From contig JBBQFQ010000014.1 in the NCBI GenBank assembly GCA_038322235.1, forward strand, positions 32,193 to 96,192: a stretch of 64,000 bases of DNA. The letters are read 5' to 3'. The notes under the pieces were generated by a model. That model worked only from the letters and a program-made list of their open reading frames with translations. It ran no database searches and was not told the origin of the DNA. A program made the position numbers and the translations under genes. Within the stretch, counting starts at the first letter, position 1; every line of letters begins with the position of its first letter. Origin of the DNA: SZAS-18 sp038322235. GTDB lineage: Bacteria > Verrucomicrobiota > Verrucomicrobiia > Chthoniobacterales > SZAS-18. Positions 33,463-43,024 of the stretch are shown here, in pieces.

Positions 33463-34752
33463 TCAGATCGCACGCAGGAGACCGACGGGCTGATGCACGT
33501 GACCCGGCAGCACCCGCGTCAGGTTGGGATTCGCGAGATGCTCCGAGACGATCTCGCCGAGGACGTCGCGAAAATCGGTGGTGTGTTGCAAGTCCCGATG
33601 CTGATGGAGCTGCTCCCGCTCGAGACCCGGCCAGCGGGTGACGATCCGCGGGCCAGGCGCGGCGCCGCCCGCCGCCGCGCGCACGCCGCCGCCGACGGCG
33701 AGCAGACAATTTCCCCACCCATGATCGGTGCCACCGGTGCCGTTCTCCGCCGCCGTCCGACCGAAATCGCTCAAGGTGAGGACGAGGACATCATTCAGCC
33801 GATCGCCGAGATCGCGCGTAAATGCGGCGACGCCTTCGGCGAGGGTTTGGACGAGTCGGGCGTAGTTTCCCTCTGCCCCGCCTTGGGACTGATGCGTGTC
33901 CCAGCCGCTGAGATCGAGCTCGATCACCTCGACGCCGAGGTCGGCCTTGATGAGGCGGGCCGCGTCCTGAAGCTTGCGGGAGAAGTCCGTCTTCGGGTAC
34001 TCCGCCGCAGGCTGATACGGCGAGGCGGTGACGCGCTGGAGGAGGGCCGTAGCATCGAGCGTGGAACGGGCCGACTGAGCGAGCAAATCCTGCGCGCCTC
34101 CTCGCGGCGCGGTCGCCGCCGGCCGAGGTCCGCTGCAGTAGGCGTACTCCAACGCGGCGGCCGTGCGGCGGGCCTGCGCATTCCCGCCGGGCGTGGAAAG
34201 ATCCGCGAGTCCCTGCAGCGCCAGCGCGGGAGCATCACCGCGAAGGATGCGCGGAAGCGCATCACCGACCGCGACCGCGCGCAATGGTCCGTGCCCGAGG
34301 GAGCTCGCGAGGTGCCGGTTCAGCCACCCGTCCGCGTGCAAGGCGTTGCCGCTCACGCCGGTCTCCCACGTGTCCTGCTCCTCGAAATGCGAGCGCGTAT
34401 TCTCGCCATAACCGACGGCATGAAGAGCCGCCGCGTCGCCGGAGCGAAAGAGCGGGAGCAGCGGAGCCGCCTTCGGGTGCAGACCGAAAAAGCCGTTCAG
34501 ATCGAGCGCTCCACCGGGCTGACCCGGAGGAGCGATCGCAATGTTCTTCCGCAGCGCGGCATAGCCAGGGTCGGCGTAAGGGACGATGAAATTCAGTCCA
34601 TCCATTCCGCCGCGGAGGAACACGACGACGAGCGTGCGGCCGCGTTGCACCGTCACCGGTTCGGGTCCGGCGAACAGGCCGCGCGGAGCGAGGGCGACCC
34701 CGACCGCGAGCGCGGCGGAGGAACGGAGAAAGTCACGACGGGAAATCTTCAT
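33463..34752 (-). CDS. DUF1501-family protein with Tat signal
   Basis: A 429-residue exported protein starting MKISRRDFLRSSAALAVG, a twin-arginine signal. The body has the DUF1501 pattern: VVVFLRGGMDGLNFIVPYAD, SHFEEQDTWETG, LDLSGWDTHQSQGG, LSDFGRTAAENGTGGTDHGWG and, near the end, the DFRDVLGEIVSEHL segment. This family is alkaline-phosphatase-like. It is nearly always encoded directly after a DUF1800 gene, as here (18-base gap), and is abundant in Planctomycetota and Verrucomicrobiota. The pair probably acts together on an extracellular substrate; none is established. Confidence 0.9.
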   Translation of the reverse strand: MKISRRDFLRSSAALAVGVALAPRGLFAGPEPVTVQRGRTLVVVFLRGGMDGLNFIVPYADPGYAALRKNIAIAPPGQPGGALDLNGFFGLHPKAAPLLPLFRSGDAAALHAVGYGENTRSHFEEQDTWETGVSGNALHADGWLNRHLASSLGHGPLRAVAVGDALPRILRGDAPALALQGLADLSTPGGNAQARRTAAALEYAYCSGPRPAATAPRGGAQDLLAQSARSTLDATALLQRVTASPYQPAAEYPKTDFSRKLQDAARLIKADLGVEVIELDLSGWDTHQSQGGAEGNYARLVQTLAEGVAAFTRDLGDRLNDVLVLTLSDFGRTAAENGTGGTDHGWGNCLLAVGGGVRAAAGGAAPGPRIVTRWPGLEREQLHQHRDLQHTTDFRDVLGEIVSEHLANPNLTRVLPGHVHQPVGLLRAI

Positions 34753-34770
34753 GAGACGGAAAAGAGCGGA

Positions 34771-37700
34771 TCAGCGAAATTCGACTTCCGGCAATTGAGC
34801 GATGATCTGGGCCGCCCGGCGGACGTACTCGGATCGCCGCTCGCCGGGGCGCAGCACGAGCATTTCCCGCGCGGCGGTGAGCGACGCGCCCGCGAGAGGC
34901 CGACCGGTGAGACGCGAAGCCGCCAGCTGGAGAGCCGCATCCCGCTCGGCCCGCAGGACGGCCGGATGCCGCGGCGAGAGCGCCGTGTCGTCGCCGCGAT
35001 CGAGCGCCGGGAGCGCGAAGTTTTGCGCGAAGCGCCAGCGCTGCGTCAGCGCCTGGGTATCGGCATAGGCGGCGTCGGACTCCGGGTAGCCATCCGGACT
35101 CGGTCGGTCGAACAGCCCCGCGCCCGAGCGGCGCAAGAAATCATTCAGCGGTCCCGGCTGGCGACTTCCCGAGACCCGCGCGAGGCGCAGGGCGAAGTCG
35201 AGCGGCGTCGTCATGCGCGGCGGCGCCTGCCAGAATTCGGCGCGGCGCGGAATCTCCCGGAGGACCGCGCGCAGATCGCCGCCGCTGGCAAGAAAGACCC
35301 GCGCGAGGGCCTCGATGAGCGCATCCGCTGGCTCCGCCGCGACATATTGAGCGGCGAGCTTGTGACAGATGAATCGTGCGGTGGCGGGATGAGCGGCCAA
35401 GACCTCCAGCGCGAACCGCACCCGGTCAAAGCGCTCGGCCGGAGTCGCGACCCGGTACGCGACGCCGAAGACGCGCTGCGCGGAACCCTCATTGAGAACC
35501 GGGTCAAAGCGGAAGCCGCGCTCGATTGCCGGCCCGCGCGCCGGATCCGGCGTGGATTCCTCAGCCGTCATCCAGCCGGTCAGGACCGACGCCAGATGGG
35601 TGACATCGTCCTGCGTGTAGCCCGCGTGGACTCCGACGGTGTGGAGCTCGAGCAATTCCCGGGCGTAGTTCTCGTTCAGCCTCCCCGCGAGACTCTTCTG
35701 TTGGTCGAGGTACTGCAACATCGCGGGACTGGTGGCCGAGGCGAGAAGCAGCTCGCCAAAGGGTGCCACGCCCAAGCGCGAAAACATCCGATGCTCCAGC
35801 CACTTCGCCCGCGCCCCGGTCTTTTGAATCCAAGTCGAAAAATGATTCTCGGCCCAGAGCGTGAAGCGCAGCCGCACGGGGTTGCGCTCCAGCAGCAAGC
35901 CAGTCAGCGCCCGCGGGATCGTGGCCGCATCATCCTTCCGCATGGGAGGGAACAGCGAGGATGCGGCAATCCACGCGCTTGATTCCGCCGGCTCCACGGA
36001 GTCGGAGAGCCGCTCGTCGAGCCAGCGATCTTCCCCAACCTCGAGCAAGCGCGCAATCTCGGCCGGCTCCGCCCCGAAGCCGAACCGATCCAGCAGCCGG
36101 ATTGCCCGTGCGAAGCGCCCAGGAGGGGTGTCCGCATCGGCTGGCCGCAGCACGACGGCGCGCGGAGCCGATTCCAGCGCGACCTTGTCTTTGCCGGCGG
36201 GCATCACTCGGACGGTCAGGGCATGAGCGCCCGGGGCCAGCGCATCCAGCGGCAGAGGAAAAAAGAGCGGTGCCCCGGGGTCAGGATCCACGAGGCGCGG
36301 GCCGAGCGGTTCACCATCGAAAAGCAACTCTGCCCACGCCGGCAACTCGCGCGCTCCGGCGACTCGCGCGATGACGCCCTCCGCGACGCCGATCACCTGA
36401 TCGGGCGCGGGGTACGCGATCGCGACGGCGGCGGCCGACTCCCGCAGTTTTTCCGCCCGCCAAAGAACGAGCGGCATACTCCGCGTCCGCTTACCTTCCA
36501 GACCGGTCGTCTCCAGTTCGAGGCGATTGGCCCCGGCGGTGAGAACGCCTGGATTCACCCCGAAAACCGGCCGTTCCCCGCGCGCGGTGCCGGCATTCCG
36601 GCCGTTCACCAGCAGATCCGTCTTCAGTCCGTCCTTCCCGCCCGGCCCCCGGCACCAGCCCTCGAGTCGGATGATCCCCGCATCCTCGATTTTCGCGCCG
36701 GCGCCCGGCGTGATGATCGCGGCCTGCACTCCGCTGGCCAGTTCGGTCAGCGCCGCCTCCTCCCGCGCGATCAATTCGCCCGCCGCCCGTTCATCAGGAT
36801 CCATCGCCGCGAGCGGCGGCGCCGTCGCCGGGGCCGCGTCCGCGAGCGCGATTCCATTGCCCGCTGCCGAGATGGCAGTTAGCGCCGGTTGCTGCACCCG
36901 TCCGGCGTAGACCCGCACGAGTTCGTAGCGATCCAGCCAGACGTTCCGGTCCGAATCCTTGCCGGCGAAAAAATCATTCTCGAAGCGGACGCTCAGCGAA
37001 GCCGTTCCAGCCTCAAGCCGGATCGGCCGGCCCACGATCAGGCGCTGCCAGTGCACGCCCGCCAGATGCGCCGTGGCGACCGGGTTCTCTTCTTCGTTGA
37101 GATAGACCGCGAGCGAGGGCAGCGCTCCGCCCGCGAGCGTTCCCCGCGCGACGAGGGCGAGCTGATAGTACCCCGTGGCCGCGACTTCGAGCGGCAGGGT
37201 CCAAACCGGATCGGGCGAATAGCAGGCCACCGCCTTGCCGCCGGAGGCATCGGCATCGTTCACAACGGTCGAGATCTTGGTGGTCTTGAAGCGCGCCGGC
37301 CGCGCCGCGGCCGCGGTGTCCTCGCATTCGCCGGCCCGGATGCGGTCAGCCGCAGGACGGAGTACCACCACGCGCACGGCCGATCCTTCAACGGCGGAGG
37401 CGAGCGGGATGAGATCGATCGGTCCGGGCGGGAATTCCGCGGCGTCGAGGTCGAAACGCGCGTGCCGCACCGGACCAAGCGTCGCAGGCGTCACCACCAC
37501 GGGAGCGAGGCGTCGTCCATCGGGCAGGCGGAGCGCGACGAGCGGACCCGCGGTGCCGCCGGGTGCATCGTCAAGCCAGTCCACGGCCACGCTGAATTTC
37601 CCCCAGACGCACGCGCCGTTGACGGGTGCGGTCATGCGCGGAATGCGCGCCGCGGCTTCCGCGCGGGCCGATTCCGGGAGTTTCCTCACCTCGATCGGCA

Positions 37701-38028
37701 CCGACGCGCCTCCCACCCGCAGGATCGTTTTCCCGGGATGCAGGCCGCGCACGCGGAGGAAGCCCAGCTTTTCGCCGGGGAGCAACTCCGCCGGGCGGGT
37801 GACCTCGGCGACGGCGGGATCGGCGATGTCCGCCGTCGGCAGGAAGAGCTCGGTCGCGGCTTCCGGAATCGCAAAGGCGACCGCCTGCGTGCGATCGGCC
37901 CAGAGCGTCAGGCGAGGCGCGGGAAAGCTGATCACTTCAGCGGGTGGCTCGCCCGCGCGCACCGGAATGACCGCGCCCGCGAGAAGGGCAGCGCAAAGAG
38001 CGGAGCGGAAGGAGCGAGGCATCGTCAT
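34771..38028 (-). CDS. DUF1800-family protein with long N-terminal extension
   Basis: A 1085-residue exported protein; the signal peptide is MTMPRSFRSALCAALLAGA, cut near VRAGEP. Residues up to about 120 resemble the short beta domain at the N-terminus of secretins and pilus-assembly proteins (LPGEKLGFLRVRGLHPGKTILRVG). Several beta-rich, possibly carbohydrate-binding or Ig-like domains fill the next ~500 residues. The last ~430 are DUF1800, starting RLLDRFGFGAEPAEIARLL and including LWAENHFSTW, NENYARELLELHTVG and YTQDDV. Typical DUF1800 proteins are 450-600 residues, so the extension is large. Starts at 38073 or 38022 are alternatives. Translation of DUF1501 follows closely. Confidence 0.88.
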   Translation of the reverse strand: MTMPRSFRSALCAALLAGAVIPVRAGEPPAEVISFPAPRLTLWADRTQAVAFAIPEAATELFLPTADIADPAVAEVTRPAELLPGEKLGFLRVRGLHPGKTILRVGGASVPIEVRKLPESARAEAAARIPRMTAPVNGACVWGKFSVAVDWLDDAPGGTAGPLVALRLPDGRRLAPVVVTPATLGPVRHARFDLDAAEFPPGPIDLIPLASAVEGSAVRVVVLRPAADRIRAGECEDTAAAARPARFKTTKISTVVNDADASGGKAVACYSPDPVWTLPLEVAATGYYQLALVARGTLAGGALPSLAVYLNEEENPVATAHLAGVHWQRLIVGRPIRLEAGTASLSVRFENDFFAGKDSDRNVWLDRYELVRVYAGRVQQPALTAISAAGNGIALADAAPATAPPLAAMDPDERAAGELIAREEAALTELASGVQAAIITPGAGAKIEDAGIIRLEGWCRGPGGKDGLKTDLLVNGRNAGTARGERPVFGVNPGVLTAGANRLELETTGLEGKRTRSMPLVLWRAEKLRESAAAVAIAYPAPDQVIGVAEGVIARVAGARELPAWAELLFDGEPLGPRLVDPDPGAPLFFPLPLDALAPGAHALTVRVMPAGKDKVALESAPRAVVLRPADADTPPGRFARAIRLLDRFGFGAEPAEIARLLEVGEDRWLDERLSDSVEPAESSAWIAASSLFPPMRKDDAATIPRALTGLLLERNPVRLRFTLWAENHFSTWIQKTGARAKWLEHRMFSRLGVAPFGELLLASATSPAMLQYLDQQKSLAGRLNENYARELLELHTVGVHAGYTQDDVTHLASVLTGWMTAEESTPDPARGPAIERGFRFDPVLNEGSAQRVFGVAYRVATPAERFDRVRFALEVLAAHPATARFICHKLAAQYVAAEPADALIEALARVFLASGGDLRAVLREIPRRAEFWQAPPRMTTPLDFALRLARVSGSRQPGPLNDFLRRSGAGLFDRPSPDGYPESDAAYADTQALTQRWRFAQNFALPALDRGDDTALSPRHPAVLRAERDAALQLAASRLTGRPLAGASLTAAREMLVLRPGERRSEYVRRAAQIIAQLPEVEFR

Positions 38029-38137
38029 TGAGACGCGGTGCGGCATGGCGCGTTCAACGGAAGCTCGCGTCATGCCGCGCGCGGACTCATGCGCGCGATT
38101 TCTCAGCCGGTCGTGTCAGCACCGGACCGCGTCCCCA

Positions 38138-38860
38138 TCAGCTGCCCGGCGGTTTTCGCTTCGCCAGCAATCCCCGCACATAGCCCAGCTCCGCCTTCGC
38201 CTTGCGGTCGTTCGGATCGTCCTTCAAACACTGCTCATATTTTTTCGCGGCTTCCTCCAGCTGCCCAAGTTCGACGAGCACATAACCCACGCCGCGCCGA
38301 GCGCGGGCCAGTTCGGAAGCTTTCGAATCATTAGGAGCGAGAGTGGCGTGCGATTCCGCCGCCTCATAGCACTCCCGGGCCTTCACCCAATCCTTCTCCC
38401 GTCCGTAAATCTCTCCCAGTTCAGCCAGATACTGCGAGTCCCAAGGCGAGAGCTTGAGGGCCTCGAGGATCGACGCTTTGCCGGCATCGCGCCGGCCCAG
38501 ATCGATCTGCGCGAACCCCTTAATGAACCATGCTCCCGCGTAGGTCCCGGAGAGAACGATCGCGTCTTCCTGCTTCGACGCTGCCTGCAGGAGATAACCC
38601 AGCGATTCCGGGGAACTTCGAGCGCAAAAAACCTTCTGCGGATGACCAGGGTAGGCCTTCGCAAATCGGGCGATGACTTCCTCGCAAGGCGGAATCGCGT
38701 CGGCCGGCTGGCGCGCGTCGATCGCCCGGCGCGCCTCCCGCAGGAGGGTCAGCATCCGCGGATCCTTGTCGGGCTCCGCGGGCGAATCCGCCCGCACCCT
38801 CGGGGTCAGCATGGCCGCCAGGATGACAAACGCGAGAAGGCTGGAGCGGTGGATGGACAT
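38138..38860 (-). CDS. Exported TPR-repeat protein
   Basis: A 240-residue protein starting at 38860 (MSIHRSSLLAFVILAAMLTPRVRA, a signal peptide). It contains a series of helical TPR-like repeats, e.g. AWFIKGFAQIDLGRRDAGKA, LAELGEIYGREKDWVKAREC and GYVLVELGQLEEAAKKYEQ, covering most of the mature part. TPR repeats bind other proteins. It is 109 bases upstream of the DUF1800 gene on the same strand. The frame is open to 38992, but the added residues precede the signal peptide. No partner is evident. Confidence 0.8.
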   Translation of the reverse strand: MSIHRSSLLAFVILAAMLTPRVRADSPAEPDKDPRMLTLLREARRAIDARQPADAIPPCEEVIARFAKAYPGHPQKVFCARSSPESLGYLLQAASKQEDAIVLSGTYAGAWFIKGFAQIDLGRRDAGKASILEALKLSPWDSQYLAELGEIYGREKDWVKARECYEAAESHATLAPNDSKASELARARRGVGYVLVELGQLEEAAKKYEQCLKDDPNDRKAKAELGYVRGLLAKRKPPGS

Positions 38861-39124
38861 GGGTCGGACGAGAATCCTGCGTTCATCCCACAAGCCCGCC
38901 GGCAACGTCGACCCAATTCCCACCGCGGACGCGCGAAAAATACTTTGAGCCCACCGGGCAAACGGCCGCGCATTCAGATGCCAGCGAGTCATCGCTGAAC
39001 CCGTCGAACCCCCTTATCAGCCGCTGCTCATCCCGTCCGGAAGGCCGTTCATCACCCGGTGCCCCGGCGGAACCTGACTTCGCGCGGCGCGGGCATCGCT
39101 TCCCGATCGTCGGCCCGAGCACGC

Positions 39125-39886
39125 TCAATCCTTGAGCACGAACGAAATCGGGATCTCTCCCGTCGCGAAGGCGGGTCCGCGCCAGGTTTCACGAACGAAT
39201 TTGAGCACTGGGACGTCGAGGACTGGATTCAGGGGCGGATCCAGCGAGGCCTGCGTGATCCGCCCGTCCCGGTCGGTCTGAATGCGCACCACGGTGGAAC
39301 CCATAAGGCGCGCCTTTTTGGCCTGAAAGGGATACGGGGGACTCGGGGTGGACCAGCCATCCGGCGGACCGCCGTTGAGGCTTTTCAGCGCGGCGAGCAA
39401 GACCTGAAGATGCGGCCGTTCGAGCCAAAGCACCGCAGTGGCCGGTCGCCCGACGTCCGGGCTGGCTTCGAGTCGGACCTCGGCGCGGTGCACACCGTTG
39501 ATCAACGTGGCGCTGAAGGTCAGCTCAATCCCCGGGCGCTGTCCGTGATCCTGCCGCCGGAACTCTCCGAGCGCTTTTTCCGAAACCGCGCGACGGCTCG
39601 TCGTGGAGTCGATGAGCTCGACGGCCTCCTCCAGAGCAGCCCGGAAGCGCGGGATGTCGACCGACTCGATCTGCTCATCGCGAGCAAGCCCCGTCTGGAC
39701 GCCGATCCGCAACGTGCCGTCACCGGGTTCCCACAGCTTCACATCCGTCTCCATCCGCACTTGTAGAAGGGTGCCCGCCGGTGCGTCCTGCGCGGAGAGA
39801 AATCCGCTGCCGCTCAGGAGAAACGCGAAGCCGGGGACGAGGAAAAACGCGCGGGATGCGCGGAAGGCCAGCAGCGCTTTCAGCAT
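39125..39886 (-). CDS. Exported TonB C-terminal-like protein
   Basis: A 253-residue protein with an N-terminal hydrophobic signal or anchor (AFFLVPGFAFLLSGSGFLSAQ). The last ~75 residues follow the TonB C-terminal pattern: YPFQAKKARLMGSTVVRIQT, DRDGRITQASL, VLKFVRETWRGPAF. The Pro-rich spanning region of classical TonB is missing, so a true energy transducer is doubtful; the C-terminal fold is also used by other envelope proteins. The middle (RRQDHGQRPGIELTFSATL) is unassigned. It lies 264 bases from the TPR gene. Confidence 0.65.
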   Translation of the reverse strand: MLKALLAFRASRAFFLVPGFAFLLSGSGFLSAQDAPAGTLLQVRMETDVKLWEPGDGTLRIGVQTGLARDEQIESVDIPRFRAALEEAVELIDSTTSRRAVSEKALGEFRRQDHGQRPGIELTFSATLINGVHRAEVRLEASPDVGRPATAVLWLERPHLQVLLAALKSLNGGPPDGWSTPSPPYPFQAKKARLMGSTVVRIQTDRDGRITQASLDPPLNPVLDVPVLKFVRETWRGPAFATGEIPISFVLKD

Positions 39887-40090
39887 ATTGAAGCATCAGC
39901 CGAACGCCGCCTGATGGGCAATCGGTAATCAGTAATCGGTAGTTGGGACTCGGGATTCAGCGCTGGACGAGAGCACTCAGCCTTAGGCATTTTCCCTCCG
40001 AGCGCTGCACCGACGTCTTGGAATGTGCCAATAGACGTAGGCATTGGTTGACCCCGGGCTGACCCACGAGGCCGCGCCTCGGAAGTCCCC

Positions 40091-41092
40091 TCACCTGTCG
40101 CTGACCAGCACAGTGGGACCCTCGCTGCGCGGCGCGCCGCCTTTGCGCTCGAGCGAGATGTGAAATTCCCCCACGCGGACCACCCGCTGGGCGGGGCGAA
40201 GCGAGCTGGATTGCGCCGCGGGTTTGGTGGGGTGAATGACGCCAAGCGAGATCGCGTCGGCCGAAGAAGGGTCCATCGCCCAGACCTGGTAATCCTGCGA
40301 GGAAGGAATCGAGGGGAGGTTCTCGAAGGTCACGGCTCCCACTTGTTTGGTCGCGTCCCAAACCACGATCGCCCGCATCGGAGCCGTCGCCTCGTCGTCG
40401 CCCGGAACGGCGGAGCGGAGCACGCTCACGCGCAGCTGCGCGAGGTCGGTCCCGTCGCGCAGAGCCTGGATTTCCCGCGTGGTGCGTTCGGTCAGCGTCC
40501 GCGCTTCTTCGCGGGCCTGCGCGACTTCCTGCTTGAGCGCCGCGTTTTCCCGTTCCAACTGCGCATCCCGCTCTTTCAGGGCGGAAATCGTGCGCGCAGC
40601 CTCGTCCTGGCCGGATCGCAGATGCGAGGTCCGCGCGCCCGCGACGTCGAGCTGGGTGCGGAGCGCCGCATTCTCCGAGATAGTGGCGTCCCGCGACCGC
40701 CAGAGCTCGAACGACAGCCACGCCGCCAGCCCGAGGGCCAGCGTCGCGTTCAGGAGCAGCGCCACGTTTGGCCGGCCCAGCCGATCGGCGACCGAGGCCG
40801 GTTCCGGCCGGAGCGCGGCTGGCCGGCTGGTGGGAGGTGCCATCACGAAGCCCGGCTGCCCGGCGCCGGCCGCCATCACGGCGAGAAAATTCGAACGCAC
40901 CGCCGGCGCGGCTCGCGGTTCCCCGGGAGGAAGCGACGCCATCACCTGCTCGAGCGCTCCGCCCGCCTCCTGCACGTACGCCCGCAATTCGGCGTTTTGA
41001 TCCTGCTTCACCTCAAATTCCGCCCGCGTCTGCGGGTCGAGCTCCCCCAGCAGAAAAAACGTCGTCTGATCTTTGAGGGAGCGGTCGAGCAT
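40091..41092 (-). CDS. Anti-sigma factor of the RskA type
   Basis: A 333-residue single-pass membrane protein. Residues about 1-50 form an anti-sigma-like helical domain (FFLLGELDPQTRAEFE), a Pro/Ala-rich stretch follows, then a membrane helix (VALLLNATLALGLAAWLSF, about 110-128). A coiled coil of about 90 residues (ISALKERDAQLERENAALK) leads to the RskA C-terminal domain (VVWDATKQVGAVTFENLPS, DYQVWAMDPSS). RskA proteins hold an ECF sigma factor at the membrane. The sigma gene usually lies immediately upstream; none is present, making this an orphan. Confidence 0.8.
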   Translation of the reverse strand: MLDRSLKDQTTFFLLGELDPQTRAEFEVKQDQNAELRAYVQEAGGALEQVMASLPPGEPRAAPAVRSNFLAVMAAGAGQPGFVMAPPTSRPAALRPEPASVADRLGRPNVALLLNATLALGLAAWLSFELWRSRDATISENAALRTQLDVAGARTSHLRSGQDEAARTISALKERDAQLERENAALKQEVAQAREEARTLTERTTREIQALRDGTDLAQLRVSVLRSAVPGDDEATAPMRAIVVWDATKQVGAVTFENLPSIPSSQDYQVWAMDPSSADAISLGVIHPTKPAAQSSSLRPAQRVVRVGEFHISLERKGGAPRSEGPTVLVSDR

Positions 41093-41262
41093 CGATGGTC
41101 AAAGCGGAGCCCGCTTCCGGCCGGAGCCGAAAGCGATTCCGCCAAGACTGACACAGCAGAGCACAAAACACACCTGCCTGCCGCTCGGGACTGGCGGGTG
41201 CGTCTCGCGATTTCGGCCTGAAACCATCGCGCCCAACCGGAGAAATCGCTGTCCGGCCCTCC

Positions 41263-42867
41263 TCAGAACTTCGCCTTCAAGGCAAGGCTCAAGGTATTGC
41301 GCTTCTGGTCTGTGGCATCGATGGCGCCACGCTCGTAGCTGAGGCCGACAGAAGCCCCGGAGTTGTGCGCATCGCCGAGGAGCACGCTGAATCCGAGGCG
41401 AAGCTTGTAGTTGTTCCGCTTCGAGTCCGCCAGACCGAGCTTATAGGCGGCCGTCGCATCAAACCGCAGCCGGTCAGCAAAGTTCACCTGACCCAAGACG
41501 CTCCCGATTGGGTTGAAAATGCTCGGGAGGAACGGAGTAATATTGAGCTGAAGATTCGGAATGAGGTGAACGAGATTCGCCCCCTCCTTGATCTTGAGCT
41601 CCTTGAAGGATTGGAGGGCTTGGGCGTAGTCCGCACCCAAGTGAATTGACCACTCAAGCTGACCGAAGAACTTTTCCGCGCCCGCCTTCGTGAAAATATT
41701 CCCGTCACTGGCGCCGTCGATCGCACCCGCCGCCGCGACTCCACTCTGGTCGGTCAACCCGGCGGAAGTCAGCTGCCTTGCGCTATTCACGACGGCCGAG
41801 CTCGCGATCGGACCGTCGTCAGAATACTTGGCCCGCGGGGCCAGTCGATACCGCAAGGTATTCCCGGCGAGATTCTTGAAGAGCGGCTCCCAGTCGCCTT
41901 CGAATCCGACGGTTCCGCTCTTGAGCTTCGAGTCCGTCGTGTAGGTCAGAAGAAACCGAACATCACTCGGGGGCGCGAGCTCCGGTGTCGCGTCCTTTGC
42001 CTTGCCCTCCTGAAGTTTTCCGATCAGCCCCATGCGAAAAACGAGTGAATCGGTTGGCATGGCGACCCCGGCCGTCTTGTTCAGCTCCGCTCCTGCGACG
42101 AAGGCGGGCTTGCTGAAACCGATCGATTCGAGAATGCCCTGCGGCTTTTCTTCGCGGCGGTCGTCCAACCGAAACGAAAGGCCGAAAAAGCCGTGAGCGC
42201 TCCAAGTGGCCGGCCCGCCATGAACGGTTCGGCTCCAGTTGAATTCCGCAGCATTCTTGGCCACGAACGTCGCGCCTGCGGCGAGAGCTTCCTTCGACCC
42301 CGCGAGCGAGGGATCGGCGCCTTGCTTGGGGGCGTAGACTTCATCGGGCGTGATCTGCTTGGCGTCGGACCGCAGAAACAATTGGAATCGCGAGCCCAAT
42401 TTCACACCGGGAGGATCGACGACGGCGTCGGATCCGCTTTCGGGGGACGGTGATTTCGCGAGGGCAAACACCCGCGCTTGGCTCGACCCCGATGCAACCG
42501 GTTCTGAGCCGGCCCCGCCGGCTCGGGGGCGATAGGCCCCGAGAACGATGAGGTCGGCCGCCGGAGGTCGGCCGGCAGCCGCGCTCGGATTCGGGTTTCC
42601 CTGTTCCCGGAACCTCCGGTCGCGTGCTGCCGACTGCGGCCGCGAGAACGGCGCCGCGGCGTCCTCGTTCGCCCGCTTCCCCGCCGCGGCCCGGCGCAGC
42701 GCGTCGACACCGGCCTTGCCGTACTGTCGCTCCATCCGTTGCTCGGCGTCGCGCAACAATCGCTCGGCCTCCGCTTGCGCGTCCCGTGCCCGCGAAGTGC
42801 CTGGCGCGAACGCGACTGAGAGAAGGGTCAGCATCAAAACGAAGGTCGGGAGTCGAAGGCGTTTCAT
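41263..42867 (-). CDS. Probable outer-membrane beta-barrel protein
   Basis: A 534-residue exported protein (signal MKRLRLPTFVLMLTLLSVAFA). The first ~150 mature residues are charged, Ala/Pro-rich and probably disordered, with helices such as AEAERLLRDAEQRMERQ. From about residue 165 to the end, alternating polar and apolar strands appear (e.g. RLRFDATAAYKLGL, NNYKLRLGFSVLLG, GASVGLSYERG). The chain ends in NTLSLALKAKF, with the terminal Phe typical of barrel insertion signals. Not matched to a named family. It is 170 bases upstream of the anti-sigma gene. Confidence 0.7.
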   Translation of the reverse strand: MKRLRLPTFVLMLTLLSVAFAPGTSRARDAQAEAERLLRDAEQRMERQYGKAGVDALRRAAAGKRANEDAAAPFSRPQSAARDRRFREQGNPNPSAAAGRPPAADLIVLGAYRPRAGGAGSEPVASGSSQARVFALAKSPSPESGSDAVVDPPGVKLGSRFQLFLRSDAKQITPDEVYAPKQGADPSLAGSKEALAAGATFVAKNAAEFNWSRTVHGGPATWSAHGFFGLSFRLDDRREEKPQGILESIGFSKPAFVAGAELNKTAGVAMPTDSLVFRMGLIGKLQEGKAKDATPELAPPSDVRFLLTYTTDSKLKSGTVGFEGDWEPLFKNLAGNTLRYRLAPRAKYSDDGPIASSAVVNSARQLTSAGLTDQSGVAAAGAIDGASDGNIFTKAGAEKFFGQLEWSIHLGADYAQALQSFKELKIKEGANLVHLIPNLQLNITPFLPSIFNPIGSVLGQVNFADRLRFDATAAYKLGLADSKRNNYKLRLGFSVLLGDAHNSGASVGLSYERGAIDATDQKRNTLSLALKAKF

Positions 42868-43024
42868 ACCGTAAAGAACGGCTCCCGCCGCCGCGCCTTA
42901 CCGACCGATCCGCAATCTCGACGGAATTCTCAATCCGACGCGGACCAGAACCGAGGTTCCGAATTCGCAAGCCTGGCCCGATGATTCGTCGTGCCCGCCG
43001 CGTAACGCCGGATTGATTCCCCTC

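Noticed and set aside
33493..35982. 829-codon + strand frame over the DUF1501/DUF1800 genes
   Set aside because: Antisense to two clearly recognisable genes; composition is Arg/Glu-rich noise.
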